Source of the DNA: Strigamia acuminata
Lineage: Eukaryota > Arthropoda > Chilopoda > Geophilomorpha > Linotaeniidae
Length of the DNA stretch: 64,000 nt
Direction: 5' to 3'
NCBI GenBank assembly: GCA_949358305.1
Contig: OX442315.1
Location: forward strand, 19,618,427-19,682,426
This document shows positions 33,601 to 43,518 of this stretch, piece after piece. The stretch's first letter is position 1. The number at the start of each line of letters is the position of its first letter. The translations under genes were made by a program, and so were the position numbers. The notes beneath the pieces were generated by a model, which had not been told where the DNA came from, made no database searches, and worked only from the letters and a program-made list of their open reading frames with translations.

Positions 33601-36600
33601 TGAAATTTGTTTAGTAATAGTGTTCTATTATTTTATCCGATAAACAAAAGTTTGTAAATTTAAAACGAAGACTGAGTTTAATGAAAACTAATATTTTTTA
33701 AATTGCCCATTACAGTTTTTAGTGTCAAATATCTTTTAAGATATGGAAGAAATTTCCTACATTATATCACATTACCCAACAATAATTTAGAAAGTCTCTC
33801 ATGTGTGATTCTAATTTATTCGCCATTGTGAATCATCTCAGAGAAAACGAGCAAAAATTTCAATTTCCATCTTTTCTTTTTATTATTTATTCTTTTTAAT
33901 TTTTAATTTTTGTTAATTTTTGTTAATTTTTGTTTCTTCAATCCAAGTTTGTCTGATATTTCCGCTTTACTCACAACGCAAGATTATGAATATTATTTTC
34001 GTTTAAAAACAACAAGTAATTTTTCTTTACTTACTCGTAATAACAAGTCTAGTTTTTTTGCTCGTTGAATAAATTTGGTTTCTATGCCCAGTCGTAAAAA
34101 CATCATTTAGACGATAGAAAAAGTAGCTGCATTGGCGTTTAGGTTGTCTGCTTAATGTTGCAAGTGATGATGCTTGAAAACTACTTTTTTTAAAGCATAA
34201 TACAGCGTGCAGCTTTGTGCTCGGTTGAATCGAAACAACAGTCATTCGTCTTTTGTCGCGGTCAGTCATCAGTGGAAGCCAATGTAGCGCAACCTTTGGG
34301 CATCTCGCCGAGTAAACAAAACTACCGTCTATGTTTATCTTGGCTAGCTGTGCTGTGCACTGCTGTGCTCTGCTGTGCTGCAGCAGTGCTGCATTGGTCA
34401 AATGGGAGGGTTTTCCCCAATCCTGCTCTGGCTTGTCATCTATTTTTTCCCCTTATCTTTTCCACCTCTCATTGGTGAGGTCAGTGGCTTTCCCTGCTTG
34501 GCGTCGAAAATTCATCACGTTTACCAAGATGAGCGCTAAAGTCCAACTGTCTGTGGACCCCGTGATGTGATTCTTTCCATTCCGTTCTCAACAGGGGATT
34601 TAACCGCGAAATGAGCTTGCAGCACCAAAAGCTAGCCACGATGAATGTGCCACTATTCATAATTCGTGCGGTTTTAATCACCTCATAAACCTCCCTTTCA
34701 ATTGTTCCGTTGAAATACTTGCTCAAATTGCTGCTATGGTAAATTACTAAATTGAATAGAAAAACAAATAAAAACAGACTTGGATTTGTACAGTTTTTGC
34801 TGACATTTGGTCACTGACATCTTCTAAAACTGAGTAATTGTGTATAATTAAATTTTTTTTTTCTCGAAAGAAAATAAAAATAAAGAAAGAAAATGTTCCA
34901 TTTACTGTGAGTTTTTTTTTTTCGGAGAACCTTTTTTTAGGTCCTTCTTTTGTCCGCCCATCAAATTCTTTAAACTTTTTTCTCGGTGTGTGTGTGTGTT
35001 TGGATGGATGGTGGGTCATTTTCTCGGTTTGATGTCGGCCCACTTTCTCTCTTTCCTCGTTGCTTTATGGGGAAAAGTAACTTGGACTGCGGGGCAGGAG
35101 ACGTGCTCTGTGCAAACAACGCTAAGAAAACCATCAGCTCAGCGTCATCTCAGTAGTAGTCCAACATTATCAATCTCTTCTTGTCTGATGCCTTTTCCCA
35201 TCCACACGCTAGATTAAAGCACTTTGTGTGATAACCAAGCCTGATAAGTTGTCGTTTGCTTAATCGCTTTTTTACTCTGTTACATGCCACTGTCACTCAT
35301 GGCGACTTCCATTTTATAGATCTCTTCAGTTCTCCACTAACAAGTACTAAAAAAAAGCTGGGAAAAAAAGAGAGTAAAAAAAAGTGGATCCCTTATTTTG
35401 CTGAAGCCATAACTCCCAAAGAGAGTTTTTTTATGACCGTCAATGATTTAGGTTGCCATCGTGATTTGATTACACAACGGCGCGGGCGCTGTGAGCCAAT
35501 TTTACTTTCATGCTTGTTGGCTTGTGGGAAGTTGTTATTACTCAGGGTGGCGGGTTCCATCACCCTTATGCCGAAGCACAAGAACAAGAACTTAGTTTCT
35601 CTTTGTCTCTAATTGGATGAGGACAACAACATTTTTATTTGCTGCAGATTTTTTCTTCTTTTTCCAACTTCACTGCTTTTCTTTTTCTTTTCCTTTTTTT
35701 TCTGAATGTATAGTTACCGACCGCTGTTGTTGTATGAGTTGTTATTGGCAACCTGTGCAGAAGTTTCATCTGCTCAATATTTTCCATCATTTTGTTTTGG
35801 TGAGTGAGAAAGAAGAGAAAATAGCTCGAACTCTGCAATTTATTGATTTTAAAGATAATCATTAATCAATACGTTTCTTTTGTTTTATGTTTTTCTTGGA
35901 TCTTAACGTGTATTTTGAAAAGTGAGGTACTCGTATCTTTATCGAATGTTTTTTATGTGCCGAAAAATAACTTTTTGGCAAAAAAATAATGTTTTGGGCT
36001 TTAAAAAAAAAGTTAGCTTATTACTCTAGGTTTTCATTTATCAATTTGTTTTTGCGTGACAACTAGACCTTCTCCTTCTCCTTTATTCCTTATGAAGACG
36101 TGGAGGACAGATGGCGCAACTTGTGCTGTGATTTATGAAAAAATCAATGTGCACTCGTATCCTCCTTCGCGACGCGGGTGTTTTTAAAAGGTTTTGAAAC
36201 CAGGGAATAAGATATAAAAAAGAAAAAGAAGAAATAAAAAGTAGTGTTTTTCCTATTGAAAATTTGAACCGAATAAATGGTCGGAGAAAAAAATTAAAAA
36301 CTATAATATAGAGGAAAGAAATTTTTTGTTTTCACAAGAGAGTAATATTTTTACACGAAAATAATGTGTTTTTGTTTTTCTTTCTTTTCCAACCTGTCAC
36401 TTAAACTTGTTTTTGACATTTTCAGGCAGGCCATGTGTGCGGGGATGACAAAGATCTAGTAGATGGACGACCCACCGGTGCCGTTCGGGTGTCATTTGGC
36501 TACATGTCGACACAAGATGATGCGGATAAACTTCTTAAAATGGTCACCAAGTGTTTTGTTGAGAAATCTGTTGATCACAAAACGAATACTACGTTGGTTA

Positions 36601-39600
36601 ATGGATTTGAATCCACAACAAAAACGTCGTATTCATGTAGACGCACTCACGACGTATTTGGGAACGACGATTGTCAAAAAAATCATTTGACAAATATATT
36701 TATATATCCCGTGAAGTCTTGTCGCGCGTTCGAAGTGAGTCGTCAAGTTTGATTAAATTTCAATTTTTTTTGCTCCCAACAATGCTGTCTTTGTTGCCGC
36801 CAGATGAAAAAGATTTCTTAGGCACATTATGTGCGATGGGTATTTTTGTTTTAATCAATTCTTAATTAGCAGTAGGCTTTTCAAATAAGTCAAAGCTAAT
36901 TTCCATCATATTTCAAATCTAAACGTATGCACTTTTCAAACAAAGGCACGACTGCTTTTGTTCGGAGTGTTCATGCGCCACAAATAGTGCACATTCTTAG
37001 TGATTAGAGTTGAAAAATGTCTTTTGACAGCATTTGTAACGCCGTTTCAGCTGCTTGTGCCATCCAAATTGATGAAAATTGAAGTAACGACTGTCGTTTT
37101 ATTACAGGTATCTACATGGACGATTGGCAAGCGGGGTTTTCTTTATGACCGAGAATGGGTTGTAGTCAATGCAAACGGCGTGACACTTACTCAAAAAAAA
37201 GAACCGAGACTTTGTTTCATTCGTCCAGAAATAGATTTGGAAAATAGATTACTGCATTTGCACTCTGATGGTACGTAATAAGTTTTAAGTAAGTAATTTA
37301 ACCGAAAATAATTCTTTTTTATTCGTGTATGAATGAAAAAAGTCACAAAGTCTAAGAATATTTTACAAAAACAATGGAAAACTGTCAAAATTTCAAATTT
37401 TACATTTTTCTAAAGAATTTAATGTTTGCCATAAAACGAGCCTACTGAATTTGCCTTTCCATCTATTTCTAATCCTGAACGTTTTCTTATTCAACAAACA
37501 CTCATTAATTGTGGCTTTTCTTTGAACTTTTATTACTTCTGGTACATTAGTACAACGAACAACGATGACCACTAATTGGAAAGTTACATAAACACTTAGT
37601 GATGGTACAGCGGCGAGTCATTCATAATCATTTATGTCAGTGTGCAGTCAGTCATCATTAAATGAGTGAGAGGGATGACAATAACACACCTACTCGTTGA
37701 GATTTTATTGCTCTAAGTTGAGATAAAATTAACGACATATTAAAGTGCAGTTTGTTTGTTGTTTGTACTGCAATAAGAAAAAAGGTTCTAGGTTAATGAC
37801 TTATTTTTTCAATTTTTTTTTTGCTTGTTGCTGGTTAATTTAAATTGGGTCATGCTTTGTTGGTAGGCTAATTTGCTTCCTCATCAACGAATTTCGTGTG
37901 GCTGCATCTAGTTCTGTGATGTTTTCCAGACTTAGCTGCAGCTTCACATTACGTTCGCTTACTGGAATTAGGCGCTCGCAGCTATTTTCATGTCGTTTCA
38001 TGTCAACGCAATCATTAGCCATGCATAAAGATGTGAGGAAAGAATTGGAAGCAAGCTACCAAAAAAAACAGTGTTGTAGCATTGTGTATTTTCGCTGTCT
38101 CATGTAGATAGTAAATAAAAAAGAACAAAAAAAGGCGCTACAACTTAGTAAATAAAAAGAAATGAATTTATTTTATATAGCGGTGAGTGTGCAATAAATT
38201 TCTAAAAGACTTTTAATTTTCCGCACCATTTGAAGAATAAATAAATGAATAAAATTTAGAAAGATGAAAATAAAAATAAAAAATTAGTGCTGAGACATTA
38301 TCTAGTTGAAATTTTGGAATTAGTTTCTATAATTCTCTTAATGTTATTTTATACTTGGAAAGAAAAAGACATCCATAATCTGCTGAAAGCTCAATCGTAC
38401 TTATCTTGCTGATGGCTTTGTGGTTTCAATTCCTTTTTTCATTTTTATTTTTTTTGGTTTTGCTTCTGGTCGTTGTATTGGCATTTGCTCTGCACTCTGC
38501 AGAGTGGAAAAATGTAATGTCATCTAAGGCAAAGAAAAACAAGAGTAATAACATTTTTTTCAACGTTTTTTTATATTTTTTATATATATTTTAACTGTCG
38601 TAATGGTTTTTGGTTTTTTATTTTTATTTTTCTCACAAGATTTCTCCTCCATTTCTGTTTCCATAGAAGTAACTGAGAGTCCTTTGAACAACACACGTCG
38701 AAGCAACTCTAGAGTTTGTGGTGACAGGTAATTTCAGTTTAAATTAATGATTGATTTTTAGCAATTGATTTTTTTTTTCGCGTACAACAAACCCGTTATA
38801 TTATCAATGTTTGATTATTTTTGCTTGATACTAATGCTCGGTCAATCCATCGCCCATTACAGCGTTGTGAGTGCCTAGGCTCATAAATGAGGCTTTTCTC
38901 CCCGCTAATGTTTGTTCGCGATGTCTTTCACCGTGTTATTTCATCTAGAATCTAACATAAGAATGTTGCGGCTCCACTTTGCTCTCTTCTACTACGATTC
39001 CCAGATGAGCCACTTGAACTCGGAGCAAGAGCAAGGAGTAATTATTTTTCATCTCTCTCCGTTTTTGTGACAATCAGAAGCTGGAAAGGCATGGCAGCAC
39101 TAAAACTCGATGGTCATAGAACTTGGCTGTCTCTTTTTCTCTTAATTTGAAAACCGCAATCATTAAAAAAAAAAAAAACCGATAATTAATCATTTTAGCT
39201 ATGGAAAAAAAATTGAAAGTGCTTTCATTCGATTTGTTTAAACTGCATTAAAAAGCATATTTTTTTTTGGCGGGGACGGGAGCTTATTAAATCAGCAAAT
39301 AAATGGGCAGATTAAAATTAATATTGAAAAGTTGACAAGATTTTTTTTCTTCGAGCGAAAAGGAATAAAGTTTACAGCTCGTAGTCAGACGGTCTGCTGA
39401 TTTATGAGTTTGAGTAGATTCTCATCCGCATTAATGTGGTCTCCGATATTGATTACTCGTAGGAGAAATTATCATAAAGATATTTTTTCCTCGATATCCG
39501 ACGAAAATGACAAGCTGAAAACACGATTCCAGAAAACGAACGGTGTCTTTTTTTGATTATTCCTGCGATGCAGAATGCCGATTAGAAAGTTGGGATGGGA

Positions 39601-42600
39601 TAAGAGCATCAGAATGTTTTGGATGATTGCCAGGTAGGCATCGTCTTCGGTCCACTTCCATTTATGACAGGACTGAGTGCAGGCAAGTCCTGAAACACGT
39701 TTGACATTTCGTATGGAGTTTCCAAGGATTTATGCCGAGATTAGAGTCGCCAACGGGTTGTCGTTGCTCTGCGTTTCAGAGGGAAAGAGAGAGAGAGAGT
39801 GAGCGCTGCATTTCACGTATGTGAGTGTCCCCTGGAGCGATCCAGTCCCTTTCCTTTGCCTGCACGACATCCTCCACCTCATCCGAGCATATACCGCAGG
39901 GCCCTTTGCGGCTGGGCTCGAGCTGAGCTTTTCCCAATTTGCATGATGCGAGAGACTTTGGGGTCCGTATGCAGGAAGCGGCTTTTCTTCCCTCCAGTTA
40001 TTAAATTACGGTTAGAACATAATAGAGTTGTAAAGATCCCTGAGCAGCGGCATGAAGAGGAAACGTGATCTCGGGAACAGCGAGCGCGGCAACTGCCTTT
40101 TGCACAATAGTGCGCCATAACTAATGATTATCAACGTTAAGCTCGAGGCACTGATACGGGCGAGGTCGCGGTTGATGATCGACGCTGCTTAAAACTGCAG
40201 GAAAACTTTTTCCTAATTTTTTTTTTCTCTCAACATAAGTGGAAAAAAAATTGAAAGAGTCGGGAAAGAAAGAAAAAAAGATACCTCAAAGGCGACTTCT
40301 ATTTTTTTTTTAAATTTATTTATCGTATTTATATTTTTTTTTTAAATTTAATCTGGTAAGTTGGTTTAAGAAAAACGGAGGAAAATGTTATGGCACTTCG
40401 GCTTAAAGAATACTGATGGCGAGCGCATCAGGGAAGTGAGATGATGGGTGGTTGGAGTTTTGTCGACTGCTCCGTGGTTTCGGTGCACTCGAGGCCATGT
40501 GGCATGTTTTGTTGGTGTTGTCGGCTTGTTTCTGCGATAAAGATCAATGAATATCGCCCTTGCAATCAGTGAGTCGGATGCGTGGCTGTTTTTCACGTTG
40601 CACCGTTGAATATTTATTTTTCACTTGTTTCGTCGCCATCTAGCGCTGCTGTTGTTGTGAGTTTGGCGACTCGTGAGTTGTTTGCCTTCTTGTTATTTGA
40701 TAAGAGATGAAATATGACAAATATTTATGTTTACGGCCTAGCTTTTGAAGGGTGTTTCGTTCTCGTTTGATGAGTTTGAGATATTATTCTCGGGAGATGT
40801 TAAACGACAAACTCTGGTTGAGAAGAAACTAACGGCAACCGTCGGTGGCGAAATAATTAGACTTCAGCTCAGATGTTGGTATCGTTAAGAAGAATCTACT
40901 CTGTAGTTTGAAGAAAACTTAATTGGAAACAAGTGATAAGTAGACGCGCCAATATTTTGATAGTGATATAAAAGGCAATCATGGTGCAGTGGGCTCCACT
41001 GGCGATTCTTTTTCTCACCTCGAGGGCAAAAAGTGGTTTAATTAGCAGAAGCGAAATGAAAAGCTCGAGGCCATCATTGCCAGTTGGGAAAGATGTGTCC
41101 CTAAGGAATCTTAAGCAGTGGCCGCCTGGCTAAGGATGCCCGTTCACGGAAGCGGAAATTGACGGAGAGTGTTCTGTCCTTGCGAGTAATGAGGATGTAA
41201 TCCAAGGAATTTCCCCTCGCTGCTCTTCAATGGCTTCTCGTAGTGGCAAGTGCAAGGCTGAGGTGAACATTGTTTATTGATCCATCAGCTTTAAAACTCA
41301 TTCTACGTTGAGACAAGACACTTTTCCAATGTGGCATCATAAAGAGCAGTCTTTGGCCGGACACCGCAGTTTCTTCTGCCTCCTAAGGCCTCCCTTCATC
41401 TCCGGGATCTACACCACTTCCGCGACGGTCTCGGAGATTCTTTAATAAAACAGAGGAGAAAGGGCACATAAATTTTGCAACTTGTTTATGTTTGGCCTGC
41501 TCGCTTCCTCTTTAATTTCAATCGGTTTGTTTATCTTTTAGGGTATCCATGATTGATTGTGGAGACAAAGTAGCTGAATGGATAAGCGACGTCCTTCTTA
41601 ATCCCGGATGCCGTCTTTTACGGCAACATCCTGACAGTGACAGGAGAAATAAACTTTCACGGAACGCTGCTTTATCAGAAGGTATTAAGAGAGATTTCTG
41701 AAAATGGTTTGGAATTTATTTTTTTCCCCCTTTTTTTAATATTATTTTTTTTTTATTGACTCGCGTCGATTAATATTTCATTGGGGATTATATGAGTAAG
41801 TTGATAAAGTTATTTCCTATAACTTAATTGAAACATTAGACGATGACGCAGGTTGAAATTCCGGATCGCTTGTTTATTATGGATTTTTCCAGTCCGGTAA
41901 CCACAGGCATTAGAAATGGAAGAAGCAACCAAGCGCAACTCGCCGTGCGTGGCAGCCTCTCTTTTACCGCGTGCACGTTCCAGTCTCCAGCTTGCGCTTC
42001 TTCCTTTCTTTACTATTCGGCAGCGCTGCTTTTATATCGATTGCCTGTTTTTGGTGACTGTCACTGGCTAATACAGACGTTACAAGGTGATGCCTTTCAG
42101 ATTATAGCCAATATCCATTACGTGCTTTTACTTTTCACCAAAGAATGTTCGGGGAAATATTTGAAAGTTCGAACCCCGAGCAAAATATGATTGGATCTGC
42201 TGGAGACAATTGAGGGTGAAAGAAAGGAAGGAAGAAAGAAGGAAAAAAAATCAGGCGCAATTCCTCGAAAAAATGATAGCTGCAGTCGACTGTTGATATT
42301 CAGCAGTAAATATTTGTTATGGCCGCCATAGAAAGTGACGGGTGTGAAATTTATTACGTGTTGTAGATAGAATTTGCCCAGATTTAAGTTGATCAGTAAA
42401 TGCCATTGGGCAATAAATTGTTCTTTTCTTCCAGTGAGTGAGCAACGTGCAATGTCTTTGAGCAACCAGTCGCAATTTCTGCTTCTCAACCGCGCTAGCT
42501 TGCGCTATCTTCTTCAAGAAATTGAGAAGCGAAGAGATATAGAGGGTTTAGACTGGGACGAAGTCGAGCAGCTTGACGAAGACAAACTGATGGAACGTTT

Positions 42601-43350
42601 TCGAGCAAATTTGGTCGTTACTGGAAAGGAGGCGTTTACTGAGGACATTTGGTGCCAGGTGTCCATCGGACAAGTACCTTTCAAGGTTAGTTTTATGTGA
42701 GTTTATTGCTTATCTTTGGCTCGATGCGAGTCTTCACCGAGCTTTCGTGCTGCTTTGCGAGCAGCTCGGTATAAAATTGGGACGAGATGAGTACCAAACA
42801 AGGCGTAATTAATCCAAGCTGGAGTTTATTGATTATCTTGACGATGTGGTTTTTTTTTTCGTTTTTATTTTTTGAAGGTGCAGGGATTATGTGTTCGTTG
42901 CCAGATGGTGTCTATTGACCAACAAACAGCGAGTCCAACCAAGGAGCCCTTCGCTACACTTTCACTCACCAGAGGACACAAGGTATCGAGAGAGAAGTTG
43001 CGTGAACTTGTGTTCGGTTTATTGAATGCAATTAGTGCGATCGATAAATCATCACAGAATTAGAAACGTAATCAAACACGCGAAATAATCAAATAATTAA
43101 TTATTGAGTTGAATACACATTAATTTGCACTGTACAAATATTTTATTACTTTATTTGTAAGCAGTCGCGAAGTTGTTGACTCGATGATTCGTTTAGAGTT
43201 TCATTTTTCAAGTAAAATTTTTTAACCGTTAAAATATTAATAAATGTTTAATTTTAATTTCAGGTCTCGTTTGGCATTTATTTACATCACCAGTCAACAA
43301 ACACAGAAGACGCAATTTCTGTGGGTGATCCGGTTGCGGCAATAGCTTAA
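18286..43350 (+). CDS. MOCOS: Molybdenum cofactor sulfurase, C-terminal part (nine exons)
   Basis: Exons: 18286-18485, 20212-20328, 36426-36734, 37108-37270, 38667-38727, 41542-41681, 42435-42685, 42878-42982, 43264-43350. All junctions are GT-AG with matching phases, giving 476 residues to the stop. MOCOS sulfurates the molybdenum cofactor of xanthine dehydrogenase and aldehyde oxidase, using a PLP-dependent cysteine desulfurase domain and a C-terminal MOSC domain. Exon 1 ([11 protein letters not shown]) and exon 2 ([11 protein letters not shown], with the conserved cysteine cluster) are the end of the aminotransferase domain. Exon 3 carries [20 protein letters not shown], then [10 protein letters not shown] of the MOSC N-domain. 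Later exons give [20 protein letters not shown] and CVRCQM of MOSC. The N-terminal 390 or so residues, with the PLP lysine, are absent; exon 1 starts in phase 1, so upstream exons must exist, probably outside the window. The 61-nt fifth exon is weakly conserved and an additional small exon cannot be excluded. Confidence 0.93.
18486..20211 (+). other. MOCOS intron between the first two exons found
   Basis: The 1.7-kb intron has a GTAAAC donor and a GTTGCGTAG acceptor. It contains pyrimidine-rich and GAA-rich simple sequence (18700-18750, 19170-19230). A 157-codon minus-strand ORF (19034-18561) has low-complexity basic runs and is not considered a gene. Confidence 0.7.
21088..21113. repeat. Poly-T tract
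   Basis: A run of about 26 consecutive T lies in the MOCOS intron. Read on the minus strand it is an A-tract that could mark an old retroposed 3' end, but nothing recognisable precedes it. Confidence 0.85.
25982..26004. repeat. TA microsatellite
   Basis: Alternating AT run, ATATATATATAATATATATA, in the large MOCOS intron. Confidence 0.85.
30033..30171 (+). promoter_or_regulatory. Possible internal promoter and short first exon in MOCOS
   Basis: TATAAAAG at 30033-30040 is followed about 30 nt later by ACATACAGCTTTG and then an 8-bp hairpin AACGAGAG-GATTTA-CTCTCGTT (30077-30098). An ATG at 30151 opens seven codons (MGKGIKN) that end at a GTAAGC donor (30172) in phase 0. The next known MOCOS exon (36426) also starts in phase 0, so splicing would give a protein holding only the MOSC half. 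This is inferred from motifs alone; each element could occur by chance. Confidence 0.25.
30655..30700. repeat. CT microsatellite
   Basis: (CT)n with two TTTCT interruptions, about 46 bp, in the 16-kb MOCOS intron. Confidence 0.9.
37271..42434 (+). other. MOCOS introns between exons 4 and 7
   Basis: Three introns (37271-38666, 38728-41541, 41682-42434) flank two small exons. The 2.8-kb middle one contains a GC-richer block (about 39640-40160) and repeated T-rich/ATTTAAATTTATT sequence near 40300-40350. A short hairpin with GTTCGGGG/CCCCGAGC arms lies near 42146-42182 in the third. I recognise no gene, RNA or transposon in them. Confidence 0.6.
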
Positions 43351-43419
43351 TTAAACTAAACCTAAACAAGCATACAAACAAGTGTATACGAAATACTCAG
43401 AATTCAAATTACAACTTGA

Positions 43420-43425
43420 AATAAA
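43420..43425 (+). terminator. MOCOS polyadenylation signal
   Basis: AATAAA lies 70 nt after the MOCOS stop codon. It is about 95 nt from the ZNF830 stop on the other strand, so the two 3' ends converge within about 170 bp. Confidence 0.6.
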
Positions 43426-43518
43426 TGAATCGTTTGTAATTTGTTATTACAAAATTGTAATCATTTATATAACTGCATTAACGAAAAGAAAAAAAAAAAA
43501 AAACATTACAGAATATTT

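Larger units (their letters stand above)
20329..36425 (+). other. 16.1-kb MOCOS intron
   Basis: This intron separates the cysteine-cluster exon from the GHVCGD exon. It holds many microsatellites: poly-T 21088-21113, TA 22728-22742, TA 25982-26004, CT 30655-30700. GC-richer blocks lie at about 26930-27350, 28340-28680 and 29560-30170. Two minus-strand ORFs of 169 codons (22713-22204) and 178 codons (31701-31165) have no recognisable domain and are probably chance. A possible internal promoter at 30033 is listed separately. No transposon with coding capacity was seen. Confidence 0.7.

Noticed and set aside
37840-38107. ORFs on both strands in a MOCOS intron (for example [15 protein letters not shown] on minus)
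   Set aside because: Opposite-strand frames overlap each other, neither fits the MOCOS phase, and no homologue was recognised.
42140-42185. GTTCGGGG...CCCCGAGC hairpin with a tRNA-like TTCGAACC
   Set aside because: There is no acceptor stem, D arm or anticodon arm around it, so it is not a tRNA.
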